From positions 146,749-210,748 of the forward strand of contig RCAB01000061.1 of the NCBI GenBank assembly GCA_003640385.1: a stretch of DNA of 64,000 nucleotides, given 5' to 3'. Positions 26,544-39,234 of this stretch are shown piece after piece; positions within the stretch are counted from its first letter, which is position 1; each line of letters starts with the position of its first letter. Source of the stretch: Setaria digitata (taxonomy: Eukaryota; Nematoda; Chromadorea; Rhabditida; Setariidae). The translations under genes and the position numbers were made by a program. The notes beneath the pieces were generated by a model that had not been told where the DNA came from, did no database searches, and saw only the letters and a program-made list of their open reading frames with translations.

Positions 26544-29500
26544 ATGGAGCGACGAAAACGGAGATCATCAGTTGGGGAATATCTCGAGAAATTAATGGAA
26601 AATCCCGATAAAGTGCAACGGTGTTCAGATTTTCATATAAATTTGCGGACTTTTTATAAAAAGAGATGGTAAGCTTTGTTGACAAAGGATAGATAACGAT
26701 TTCGTCCTTGGTTTCATGTGGAAATGTATTCGGATTTGTTTTTGGATAATTCATTTGTGCGCACTTTTTAGCCAGTTCGTTTGTTTTTTAAAAATTGTAG
26801 AATCATGCTCATTTTGCTGCTGAGACGCTATTTTGTTTGTATTCCTATTATCTGAAGTGCATAAATAAGATTTTCATAATAACGACTTTAACTGTTTTTG
26901 CGTTGCATTTCTTCAGGTGTAGTCAAGGATTTGTTCCTGTAATAAAAAGTGCTATCACTTATTGCAGCGCAACTTTAAGTACTTTAGTCGGAAAAATTAC
27001 TTGCAGGAATTGCCGGTTAAAGTCTCCTCATGTTCAAGGTGTTGAAGTGGATCTTTTCCGACTCTATGATACTGTTGTTTCAATGGGTGGATGGCAAAAG
27101 GTTGACAGGGTTTTGTTCCAAAATACTAACTAACTTCATCTTATACTTTTTATGCCTACAATCTGTTTCTTGATTCTTCTAAATATAGTATTAGACTCAC
27201 CGAATTTTTTTTTTTATGACCAGAGTGGTTTGATTTTTATAGAACTAGCTTCCCCAGCGATTTTGTAATTAAATTAGTTGTCTGTTTTTACCTTTGAAAG
27301 GTTATGAATATTTTTGCTTTTCATCTTTTATACAGATTAAATAATTCTTCGGAGACTTTGTGCCCTCTCTTCACAAATGTTACTGTTGTAGTTCTATTTC
27401 ACAGAGAGCACAATGTAGTACTTCCATCCCTGTTCTCATCTCTTTTGTTTGTCTAATACTGAATAGCAGCTTTGATCATATAAACAATCCGTATTCTAGT
27501 TTTTAAGGATTTTGGAAAAGGTTGCATATTTCCCCATCAAGAAAGTAAGTCGGACTGTAATGAAATATTTTTTATGCTTTGTATGTGTAAATTTGCTGTA
27601 AACGAATATGCGCTTAAAGGATTAAACTTCAGATTTAGTTAGTTATATTGAGCAAAAATTTTAAGTTTGAATTATGCTCTGTGCATTGTTCAAATTTTCA
27701 GTGATCAATGGTTCGAAGATTTATGAAAATATAGGGTGGAAAGTTTTTTACATTTTTATTCTTAGGTTTCGTTTAATGAGAAGTGGGGTGATATTGCTCG
27801 TGCAATTGGTCTTACAAATGGTGTGGCAGTTGCTGAACACGCAGTCAAGGTGCTTTACATGCGGTGAGTCTCTAGATCATGTTTAGTCAATTTTAAAACA
27901 TTTTATTAAATTGTTATAATGAGTGATTATTTATTTTTTTATGGTGAAGGTGATTTTACGTTGTTTCTTTTTTCGCTTTAACTCCTTTCTAATAATTCAT
28001 TTTTCAAACTTTTACTCGTTTCAGGTACCTTTCAAAATACGAACAGAATGAATTGGTTGGTGAAGTGGATGATGCAGATTCAGATTTGTTAAGTTCGAGA
28101 AGCCGAAGCAAAGGTTTTTCATCTTTGGCCACTGCTGATTGTCCGATAAGTACAGGACAGAGGCAGGCTTCAGGTATAGTAGTAAACAGCTTATAAAGTA
28201 AGGCCTAATTTAGTGGACATTATTCCAACAAATTTGAATCTGTTAAAGTCTTTGATATCTAGAGAAAAAATTATTATAAATGGCATATTGCTTTAGAATT
28301 CCTATAATTTTTTTTTTTTTTTTCATGATACAGGCTGCATGCTGTGCGCGAGCTCAGTTAAGTCAAGCACAGTATGGACTATTAAACTCCATGTAGTACT
28401 TATTTACGAGTCTAGCTGTGGGTCGTATTTTACTGTGACGTTTGATTTGCAGATTATTTTCGATTGCGGCCGGAAAAAAAGGAAGCAGAGTATGATCGTA
28501 TTGTAAAAAGTCTTCTTTCCGGATTACCCAATGAAGTAATTTTTTCCCATTCATCATGTACGGGATATTTGTGGGTCAAGTTACATTTGTAACAAACTTT
28601 TTTTTCGGAAACAGTTTTTTTGACTGTGCATTTGAGGTGGATTTTGCTGTAAACGTATGCACGCTGTTATCTCATCCTGGACCTCGAGTTCTTCGACTTG
28701 TAGCTGCTCCACAAATTATCACACTTCTCGTCGCTCATCTTGGAATCTTCCCTGATGGTTTGTAAGTTCCTGTTTAAAGAACGTAAGAGCATGTTGTACG
28801 TTGGGACTATAAACTCCTGTTGTCTACCAAATTTATAGAAGAAAGTTTAATTTAGGTGATCGAGCATTTTATGACTTATACAAAAGCTGGGAATTGGTTT
28901 CTGGTCACAATTTTGTTGCATTTTGGAGTGGTGCTGGTATCACTGATGAAGAAGTTCTTAAGCTTATTCCTCATATTAAACCGTCAAAAGTAGGGTTTAT
29001 GGTTTCTTTTTTTTTTTTTTTTTTCTTTAATGTTTATTAATGGATTTGTTGTGCGTTTGTAATTATATCTGTTAATTTCTCTGTACTTAATACGACTTTA
29101 TATATATATAGTAAGTAGATACTGCACTAGTGGAATTTTCGTATTTTTCTAGCATGTTGCTTGTCTTTTCATTTCCAGGTGTCGGAAGAAGAGAGTAACA
29201 TATTTTGTGGCTTGGACACTGAATTTCAACCGCGAAATGTCGTCTCGTGGAGAGTGCAGCAGGTGTTATCAATCATACGAAATCTTTCTTTTGAAGTGAT
29301 TAATAAAGCTGTGCTGGCAGCAAGTTGGCCTTTACTTAAGTAAGTTTTTAAGATTATGAGCCGAGGGTAGATTGGTTTAACACTTCACTGGTGTCAGTGA
29401 AGCAATTCAGATATTGAATGCAGCTCACTGCTTATAGCATGACTCAATATGAAATATGGCAACTATAACAAGATTCCAATGTGTTTTACTTCTATCTTTT

Positions 29501-32500
29501 GACGAAATTTTTGAAGTATCATAAATTTGTCAGTGTTTTGACTACACTGTTTAGTAGAAGAAAGTAGAACAACGAAAAAAGCTTTTGAGAGTTTATAGGT
29601 CATGATAATATAAGTCTTCCATATCTCTCGGTTTACACCCTATTTTTACAGATTTCTTTTTATTTGCTCGAATTGTAAATGGAGTATGTTAAGGACAGCA
29701 GCGCTGGATGCACTAAGCAATATAGCTTGTGAAGTAGGTTTATTGTTCTGTATTCATTTAATAACTTGGGGATCAGGAAAATATTGAGATTTTCATCGTG
29801 TAAGTTGAATCCCTAATCGCTGTTATATGTTCCTATAAAAAAAAAGTTTTCTCCTTCAAGGCACTTTTTTTCCTATTACAGATTGATCTTATGGGTGAAG
29901 AGTCATCTTCTACCAACCATTTATTACTTAAAACAGTCTCGTGTTGTCTGCATTCTGACGATAAATTTCGAGTAAGTTTACTAGTTTGTCACCACAATGA
30001 GCTAAGGAATTGGTTTCTATATAGAAATTAGATTGTTTTAAAAGTGAATTAATAATATATGTTTTTGTTGGGGCATTTTTGTTCGTTCTTTCATTTTCAT
30101 TAAAAGTAGCTATGCATTTTCTCGTATAGAAAAAAAAAAGTAGCTTGTTTCCATAATCTGTAATATTGCCTTATTCAGAAGCATAATGGTGAAAGTCCTT
30201 AAACAAATTGTATCATCCGAATTTTCAGGTAATTCGGGCTCTTGAAATTCTCTCCGGATTGTGCAATAATGAGCGTAATGAATCTCTTATTTGTGAATTT
30301 CTTGATCATCGTATTTTGTCTAAAATATTTACCGTGATTTCAGTCAAGGATATTATGATGTGTGTTTATACTCTGGAATCTCTATATCAGGCATGTTCTG
30401 CTACCTTCCGTACTTTATTTGGCCGCTCAGCTTCATGCAGTTTGTAGCTTGTCAGATGTGCTTTGTTTTAAAATCTTTCGGGTAGCTGCTTGGTTTTAAG
30501 AATTTTTTAACTATTGTAAGAGACGTAGACTATTCTCCAATGTGCACTCTTTTTAATATTTTGTTATTTCATTTAATTTTTAGATCTCCGAACTGGGAGC
30601 AACTGCCTGTTACCAGTTATCTCGTTTTCCTCATGCAATTGATACATTGGTATCTTTAGCGACAGTTGAAGCAGTTTCTTTTGGTCCATCCGGATTAATC
30701 GGCATGAAAGTGGTGGAGTTCCATGGCCCTTCACAGCTTGCTCCTCCACCTCCTCAGAATATACCAATATCTCAAAACCAGGTATTTTTATTTTTATTTT
30801 TGCATTTTTAGGAGATTTAATAACTCCTAGCTATAAAGTTTTTGTTTATGTTGAGAATAGAAATTAAAAAATAATTATTCCAGACAGTCAGGCCGACCTC
30901 TTTTGTAACATCGACACATTCCACAAATTATTCGTCTAGATTGGCAACTCCGCGTGGTGCTGCCAGCACCTCAACGCCAGTAATTGGAGATTCCAAGGTT
31001 TAGTCCAAAACTTTTGTTTGTGCTCTGTACCAGTCTATTGTGCCGATTGAAATTGCATTAATTCTATCATTAATAACAGTTTAACATATAAGCATTATTT
31101 TTGCAGGTTGAACAGTTGACTGCAAAGTGGATTCGGATGAACTGTGTTTTTGAGATGGGCAGTGTAGTGCCTCGGGGAGAATTATACGCAAGCTATGTTG
31201 ATGACCTTCGACATCGTTATGGAGCCCTCTCGGGTTCTGTCCAAACTTTCACCAATATTATGAGGTTTGTTTCGTTTTATTTCCTGGATAGTTAGTTGGT
31301 AAGATATTTTTCTGGAGATACTGGCAGTGGAGTAGATTTAAGATTATTGCTTTATCAAAAATATAATTTTCTTAATTCAGAGCGGTATATCCTAATGTTG
31401 TACTTCGAGTTCAGTCATCGTCTGGTAGCAACATGCCTGTTTTTGAAAATATAAGGATGTGTCGATTGAATCCAAACATGGGTAATCATGAAAATCTTGC
31501 CGGCAAGTTTAGTTTTCGATCTTCTTAGAGCTGGCTTATTTTGGCGAACAATTCTCTTGACTATTTGAAACTTAAATTCCAGTATTACTGACAAGTTATT
31601 TCGCAAAACAATTTTGCAGTCTCAACAAACACTGATTCTCATACATCTCTGGTAGCGAATCATCCACTTGTGCAGAAAATGTTAACAGATAACACGAATA
31701 CTCCAGCAATATTGAACGGTCATGCTACGGTTACCGTGGTGACTACTAATGACAAGAAGTATTCTATTCTTTACAAATTTTTTCAAGTTTTGGAATCTAA
31801 CACATCACGTAATTATTACATATCTGTATTTATATTGTAACATTGTTGTTTTACAGACCACTAAATGAAACAGCTGGCAGCATAGCAGCAATTGTACCAG
31901 CATCAAATCTTTCAGAAGATGTGATGCATTCCAATTCCTCTCATTTAGCCAATGTACAGCCGTCAACCAGCTCGTCAGTTGGTCATCAGGTAAGGATAAT
32001 TGTGATATAAGTATACAGCATAGATTGATATCTAAATTGTTTTAGAATATATATCAGGTGCCAAAAAGTGTAATTTTTCTTTTTTGATTGTGCTGAAAAT
32101 GCTAACAGATAATATGAATGCGCCAACAATTTTGAACAATCCTTGTGTTGCTAGAATCGCTGCTACTACATTTTTTTGGAGCTTAATTGTGGCAGATATT
32201 GCGGGAAGAGAGCTTAATCGCATTTTCCTGAGTTCCTAATATATAATTGCAATTGGAGGCTTGTCGAACGGCAATTGAAGTGCATGACTTCATATTGGAG
32301 CAACGTCATGAAACAAAAATTTTGCGTGTAGAAAATTCTCGAGCAGCTATAAACACTGTGGACGAAAAAGTTGGTGTTTCTCAGGTTAGTTGATCATGCA
32401 TATCTGCTACCACGAAAATTTTAATTCAAATCATTAATTCAGAATGTCAGTTTTGTACGTAAATGTCAGGATTTTATGAAGGGGAGGAGTTAATTACAGA

Positions 32501-34579
32501 ACTTTCTCCCACTGTTAGCTTGGAACAAATTGGCTGTAATGTTGTATTGTCGTTGACTGAGTTGCAGATGCTTAATCAAGTACAATCCAAAAGTGCCGTT
32601 GCAAGACGTATCAACGGGATTTGTGATAGTCGAACTACAAATAATGAAGGCGTGGTAAATGGATTTGATAGTGATCTTGGACAGTCTCCCGGAAGCGCTT
32701 TCGGTCAAGTATTGAACGGGAATCCATCTTCAGGCACTAAAGAAGTAATTTTTTTATGTTCATTAAGTATGGAAGAAAAGAAATACCTGAATATTCTTTT
32801 AGTAAGCTTTCACTTGAAAAATACCTTTCGTTATTTATGTGAACTGTCAGAATGTTTAATTACTTGTGCTTAAATTTTGAAAAGCTCCTAATAACACTGT
32901 AACAAAGTATTCTTTCAATTCAAATTGGCCGGAACCAATTTCACACCATAATGATGTAGTTATTTCATATGTGGCTTTAAAAACCATCTGGAAGGAATAA
33001 ATTCTGTAATGTTGCTCACTGATTATACCTCCTGGTTGAACTTTACATAGTTCTTAAATACAGTGCATAATTTAAAGCAATGTTAGGTAAAACCGGTGAT
33101 GAACGTCCCTAAAACAGTTGCTGATACTCAAATGATACTGCCTTCAACATCGGCAGCAAGTATTCGTGACGATGATTGTGATTCACTGAAATCATATGCC
33201 TCTACACCTTGTTCTCCAGTTTCTGCCAAACGGCGCCGAGTATCAGTGTGTTCTAGCAGTCGACCAACCACATCTACAGCTGACAGTGACGATTACTTGT
33301 GTGAATGGAACGGATGCGGAAAGTAAATAGAACAACTCTTTTTTATGATATATTATTTCCTGTTTATAAATCATTTCCATTTCTTACCATCTTTAGAAAT
33401 TCTAGTAATGAGCCCAATATCTGGATTAAAACTTATTGGATAAAAGTTTGCTCGCTATTTTTTGAGTTCTGCTTTTTTCTTGAATTCATTTAGGCATTTT
33501 CCATCTGCGTCTTTTGTGCTTTATCACTGCACCAAAGAACATGTTGGCGATGATCACAGCATACAGTGCCATTGGCCGCGTTGTGATTCAACAGTGCGTG
33601 CCAAATGGTCAATGGTGACGCATTTACAAGATCATCACTGTAATGAAGTTGCTTTAAAAGCTGCAGCCAAAAGACGGAAAGAAGGTTGTTTACTATATTT
33701 AAGATTTTTTTAATTAAAGCAAATGAAGTGAAGCAAAGGAAAATTTTGCAAGGTTGCTTAATTTTATTCCTTTTTAAAATCATTTTTTATTACAGGCCAC
33801 GGCTTACCTTTAGGACCAGTTAATCCTGAAAGACCTCGCGAAATTGTGCAGCACCCAGGATATTCAAAGAATGCAGCTGTTGAAGCTATTCGACGACATG
33901 CTTTCAATTATCTTCCTCGGGATATCACGGTATATTATTTTTCCGGATATTTCACCCCTTTTTTGTAGTCTCTTCTGATAGATATTGTAAAATCACATTG
34001 TGTGAATGTAATGGTTAGAACTTTTCAAGTGCATATATTCTTCATATGCGCTGAAAACTTATAGGATGATCCAGAAGGACCCGTAACAAAGAGCATCCGT
34101 TTGACTAGTTGTCTTATTCTGAGGAATTTGGCTCGTTATTCAAACGATGGAAGACGGTAATCTTTTCCTTTTCTTTGCTCTTGTTCAATTTTATCTTGAT
34201 TCCTTTTCAAATTTTGTAAAGGTGTGAGAGGATTTCATTTTTGTTTCTTTTTTCATCGTTTTAACTTAACAGCTCCATTATTTGTTACTCAGTTTTACCA
34301 TCAGTACAGTTCTCTCTTAAATGTCATTCTGTCTTCGTCGACCTTACAATTTGATAATTTAGACTTTTCAGGCTCCTTCGTCGACACGAGCGTTTGCTTA
34401 GTTGGTTGTCATTATCACGTGTAGAGAGTAGTTCAGCATTAGCTCAGCTTCTTGCTGAACTCTATTCTCAGCCATCTTCGTCATCATCCCCTTCCTATCC
34501 GTCCTCATCCTCATCACCTCATCGTACTTACCATGTGCCCACTGCATTAAATGCTGTAACAGTCACAAAAGCCTTATAA
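26544..34579 (+). CDS. swsn-7: ARID2 / SWSN-7, PBAF chromatin-remodelling subunit, 1101 aa
   Basis: ARID2 (BAF200) is a signature subunit of the PBAF form of SWI/SNF in the nucleus. Exons: 26544-26668, 27007-27100, 27766-27863, 28025-28173, 28453-28535, 28637-28757, 28856-28989, 29179-29339, 29652-29733, 29882-29971, 30229-30390, 30584-30781, 30884-30997, 31107-31264, 31381-31481, 31620-31758, 31857-31989, 32259-32384, 32568-32744, 33087-33322, 33494-33684, 33796-33929, 34065-34156, 34372-34579; every phase agrees. Domains: ARID about 25-115 ([19 protein letters not shown]); helical repeat region about 185-500 ([20 protein letters not shown]); RFX-type DNA-binding region about 538-600; Ser/Thr-rich linker; two Cys2His2 fingers about 885-950 ([18 protein letters not shown]); conserved tail ([20 protein letters not shown]). 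The linker is much shorter than in human ARID2. One intron (30391-30583) has a GC donor. Confidence 0.95.
30391..30583 (+). other. GC-AG intron in ARID2
   Basis: Exon 30229-30390 ends TAT CAG and is followed by gcatgt; the next exon begins at 30584 after atttttag. The join reads LESLYQISELGA and aligns without a gap to the ARID2 family (LEVLYMLTEMG in vertebrates). No in-frame GT donor is present nearby. Confidence 0.75.
32090..32140 (+). pseudogene. Degenerate copy of ARID2 exon 16 inside a downstream intron
   Basis: The segment from 32090 matches the coding sequence at 31670-31717 in 40 of 48 positions with no gap. The peptide [16 protein letters not shown] resembles the exon's [16 protein letters not shown]. 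It lies in the intron 31990-32258, about 420 bp downstream of its source. The frame stays open for about 50 codons, but I see no convincing acceptor in front of it. I read it as a duplicated exon fragment, probably not spliced. Confidence 0.6.
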
Positions 34580-35484
34580 CCAGTGGAATATTTTTATATA
34601 TCGCACGGGACATATTGTCACATTGTAAAACTATTTTACCAACTTATCATTTAATCAGTGCTTGCGTGCACATTACGTTTTCATCAGGAAAGTAATCCCT
34701 ACGCTTTTCTTTATTAATATCTTTTTAGTCGAAAAATCTTATGACAAGCGTGCTCGGACAGAGTCCAAATTTCGCTATTTGAAACATAGCCATATTTTTT
34801 AACTCTTGAATAATTCATGACCTGGATAAAGATTCTGGCTAAGGATCCAGCATCATATAAGCGGGTTGTTCTCATGCATTAATTGGATTGTGTGAAGGAA
34901 CTTTGTGTTGTTTTCCTTCCAGTGGGAAATGCATTTCAGTCATTTTCTGCGATATTCTCTTCCGAAATGCATACGTTTTCAAGACAGTAATTTGATACTT
35001 TGTATAAATAATCGTTTTAATCGTATTGTTTTACGGACCATTTATGAAGCTTTGTAAGATTATATTCTCTTGATTGTGTATGTTCATATTTGTCGTATTG
35101 CACTTTTCTTTTCTGATTTTTCTATTATAGCTTAAAATTGTGTTGTTGAAATCTAAATCGAATATCATTTCATTAAGAACTCGTTCCCACATTTTAAATC
35201 ATATCACAGTGTTACTAAATCACATCTATTTTTAGTGGCAGTTTGAGTACCAAATGATTGAGTGGTGTAAGATGTGGTTATCTTCCAGCTGATTAAGATT
35301 GGAAAAGTTTTGGTAGAGGTTGAAGGTTATAGTGATTCAGATGAAGTATTTTTGATGGCGTCCTTTCTCTACAGTTGTAGAAGTCTGAATATAGCTCGAT
35401 TAAACAGTGGTCGATTCTCAAGTGCTGGGATGATTTGTTTTTAGACTAGATGCCTGGGGTTGCAGTGAGAGGAAGACAAGAGAT
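34580..35484 (+). other. Spacer between ARID2 and HDAC3
   Basis: 905 bp between two genes on the same strand. It holds the ARID2 3' UTR and the 5' region of the next gene. A 3' splice site (tttttag, about 35445) lies about 40 bases before the HDAC3 ATG, so spliced-leader addition, and thus an operon, is possible. No coding exon is visible. Confidence 0.5.
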
Positions 35485-38117
35485 ATGGCTGGGAAACGAG
35501 AGGTATGTTATTATTTCCATCACGATGTCCCAAATTTTCATTATGGTTCGAGACATCCAATGAAGCCGCAGCGTTTGGCTGCCTTGCACAGTTTGGTTGT
35601 TAATTATGGTTTACACAAAGAGATGCTTGTACTCACACCACCGCGTGCATCTGCAATCGAGATTGAGCGGTTCCATTCGAAGTAAGCGATTTCCTGTGAA
35701 CCACTATCACTTTTTTGTACTAAAATTTAGCTCTTACATGGTGGTGTTTACCTAAGCTACAGTTTTTTTTATCTAGGTCAAAAGTTCTATTGCAACACAA
35801 AATTTCCTGACTGTTGGTGTTTGATTTTATCCTAACTGATACTACAGCTCTTTATATGATGAAACAAAAGCAAATTTAGCAAGCCAGCTGGGAATCAAGA
35901 CTGATCCTTCTCCTTATTTTTTACTTTATCTGCTGCAGAGCTAGCCTGATCTCATTTCGATTACAGCACTAGTACAGTTGTGGAAATACCAGCGTTCCAG
36001 TTTTTCATGAATTTGATATCCCGTAGTTGTAGTGATCACGCGACGTGCGAGAAGCCATTCCGTTTCTACTGTCCTGTTGGATGCTTGTAAATAAATTAAA
36101 TTCAAGTGTAAAACAAAAATTTTTTGAAATCTAGTTTAGTGGATATGTCAATTTGTAGAAAAATTAGCTTGCAGTTTTGATTTCATATTTATAGAGATTA
36201 TGTGGACTTCCTGCAGCGAGTGTCACCTCGTACAGCTGATCAGTATGAAAATCTTTTTTCACAGTACAATATCGGTGAAGACTGCCCAATCTTCGATGGG
36301 ATTTTTGAATTTTGTTCCATTTACACCGGTGCTACGCTTAGTGGTATTTTTTTTAAGTGCGATATGTATAAATACAAATGCTTTTTTTGGCTAAGGGAAG
36401 CAAATCATTATTTTTTGGGGGAACTTTAATGCACTGGTAAATGATGAGTTTTCCAGGTGTTGCGCGTCTGAATCATGGCTTGAGTGATATCGCTATTAAT
36501 TGGAGTGGTGGCCTTCACCATGCTAAAAAACGTGAGGCTTCAGGATTTTGTTATGTAAATGACATTGTTATTGGAATCTTGGAGTTGCTTAAATATCATT
36601 CTCGAGTACTTTATATTGATATTGATATACATCACGGCGATGGAGTTCAGGTACTCTCTCCTTACTAACTAATAGAAAAAAGAAAAAAGGAATCTTCATT
36701 CGGTTTTCTATCTTTTGGTTTTGTTAATTTTTCTGCCCTCTGTTTAATTTACGCAAGAACAACATTTTCAGGAGGCATTCTATTTGACTGATAGAGTAAT
36801 GACTGTTTCATTCCACAAGTATGGTAATTACTTTTTCCCAGGAACAGGGGACATGTATGATGTTGGACAGGATACGGGTCGTTATTATGCTGTGAATGTT
36901 CCTATGAAGGAAGGAATGGACGATGAAAGTATAACTATTAATCTCATATAATATAGACTTGATCTTGTTTATACTTATTATCTGCGTGAATTTCCTTTAA
37001 TTCTTTCCATTCAAAAAGTTTCATAAAAAATTGATTGGAACAGGTTGATTTGACCGTGGAATTAACATTTCAGATTACCACTCTTTATTCAAACCTGTGG
37101 TGCGAGCAGTCATTGATTGTTTCAATCCTTCGGTTATTGTACTGCAGTGTGGAGCGGATTCATTGGGATGTGACCGCTTGGGTTGTTTTAATCTGAGCTT
37201 TTCGGGTCACGGGTTCGTTGTCCTCAATTTCTGATCACATATATACCCCCTCTCCTCACAGTACTTTGGTTCTAGTTTTAATCGAATGGCGTTACTGTTG
37301 GATGATGATCCTGTTTTAGGGAATGTGTAGATTTTGTACGTAGTCTGGGAATACCAATGCTTGCAGTTGGTGGTGGTGGATATACATTACGCAATGTTGC
37401 ACGATGTTGGACATACGAAACTGCAATTTTGGTTGGTAAGAAAGACGAAATACCAGATGAAATCCCAAATAATACTGGTAACATTACTCACTCATCGAAA
37501 TTTCTTTTGGCTTTCAACAGTGTCGGATAATACCCAGATTTTGAGAACACTATTTAAAATACTTGTTTCAGAATACCTGCAGTTTTTTGCTCCCGAATTT
37601 ACGCTAAGGCCGACGTTGGCCAAGAGGCAGGAGAATCAAAATACCAAGGAAGTCTGTTCTAATTAAATACGTCAGATTTTTTAAAAGTGATTAGATAAGA
37701 CCAGAAAATCTGTGACAGCGAGAATTGTTATTCACTTTTGTCATTAAACGCAGCTCTTTGCTCATCTTAAAAATCTCATCCTTTTACTTTAGTACATCAC
37801 TGCCTTAAAACAAGAAGTCTTAGATCATCTGAGACAAATTCGTCATGCTCCTTCAGTGCAGATGCAAGAAGTACCACCCGATCTCCTAGATCCCGATGAG
37901 GTATTTTTCCATCGCATATTTGAAATATGCCTGTTCTTTCTGAAAACATAGACTTGAAGGACCAATACAATAATGTAGTCCCGTTCATAACGAGTTTCAC
38001 TTTTATTTTCAGTTATTCTCTGCGCAGGAATCACCTCCGGATGTTCTTCCAACCGATAACGATCCAGATGGTGGCACATTCTTCGGTACGGGTTCTGAAA
38101 TTGATCACTCGTCATGA
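35485..38117 (+). CDS. HDAC3: Class I histone deacetylase, HDAC3 type, 428 aa
   Basis: A zinc-dependent lysine deacetylase that acts on histone tails, in vertebrates within the NCoR/SMRT complex. Exons: 35485-35681, 36195-36343, 36457-36650, 36772-36928, 37074-37212, 37320-37477, 37572-37651, 37793-37900, 38013-38117; phases agree throughout and the length equals human HDAC3 (428). Key parts: N-terminal [14 protein letters not shown]; catalytic [12 protein letters not shown]; zinc and charge-relay [46 protein letters not shown]; transition-state Tyr in [25 protein letters not shown] near the end. All catalytic residues are present. The short acidic tail ends SEIDHSS. HDAC3-type features ([21 protein letters not shown]) favour HDAC3 over HDAC1/2. 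Confidence 0.95.
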
Positions 38118-38345
38118 CTTGCTACCGTCCCAGAAATCATTTACCACAAAATCGTCCAGAACTTATGTTTGCTGTTTCCAAGAATTAACCCAAATACGAA
38201 AGACAATGGACATTCTCCACTAAAATTTTTCCTCGCTGTCGCTTAGTTTTATGTGTTGTTTATATTTTCATATATTGTTCCATATATCATTTACTTAATT
38301 CCAACAAAAATCTGGGATATTAGAGTGCGTGCTGTCGTCCCAGTA

Positions 38346-38351
38346 AATAAA
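38346..38351 (+). terminator. Poly(A) signal AATAAA of HDAC3
   Basis: AATAAA occurs 229 bases after the HDAC3 stop; a second copy is at 38413-38418. Either would end the transcript before the convergent NADK2 gene. Confidence 0.5.
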
Positions 38352-39234
38352 CCTATAGAAGTTTTGTTAGAGAAATACTCTGCTTCTAACGAAGTCATTA
38401 TAATTCATACAGAATAAAAGACATTAGTAATATATATAACGGCACAGTGGAAAATGATTGTGATTTGAGTAGCTATGGGATACCGTAGTGAAACAAGAGC
38501 ACTTTGCCTGCAGTTCGAAGTGTTATGGTACGAAGTACCTGCACAGCAATTACGACAGCAAGAGCATTACAGTGACTCTAGAGAAACAGAAACAAAGAAC
38601 GACTACGAAGTCTTGAAGATTTTAACAACCTGCTACAGAAAGACGATTAAATTGCAGCAAAATATATCCCGGAAGGATCTGAATAGTATGGGTTGAATGT
38701 GTGCTATTGACACAACTGAAATATGGTAAAACGACGGAAGTAACCACATACCGAGGAGTTCTCATCGAAATACAACTGTTTTCAGTGCATAGTCGGGATG
38801 GACCTGTAAATCCTTTATTAAATGAAGAAAAAAGGAAAAAGCGCGTGAAACTTCGGAAATTTTCAGATCGAACGAGAAGCAACTGTAATTCTTTATCAAC
38901 AGAAATTTTTATCGTTGGTATAGAATATTTTATATCTATTAATGTGAGGAAAGAAGTGGTTATTACTTTAGGACGTAATTCTAGCGTAACATTGGATTCT
39001 ATAATGCTAAGCCCAGTGACTATTTTTTCTATAAAGTATTACGCACTCTTGGAAGCACCAGTTACTGTTTTTCCACTCTTTAGAATGATGATTAAATCTG
39101 TACAGTACTACAAGAGAAAAACAAATGTCTCGAATTCGAAGTTTAAATGATTCTGCGATAAGTTTGATTAAATTAACTAACAATTATTACCTACATTATG
39201 TAAACGATCTAGCAACTGCCAAAAGAAATTGTTC
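38352..39234. other. Convergent 3' region between HDAC3 and NADK2, with one long uncertain open frame
   Basis: The two genes converge here. A plus-strand frame is open from 38701 to 39150 (about 150 codons from a GTG), with another at 38475-38696 in a different frame. Neither has a recognisable domain, signal peptide or convincing splice link. Residue composition (many I, V, K, R) is compatible with chance in AT-rich DNA, but 150 codons is long for that. The region may simply be 3' UTR. Confidence 0.35.
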
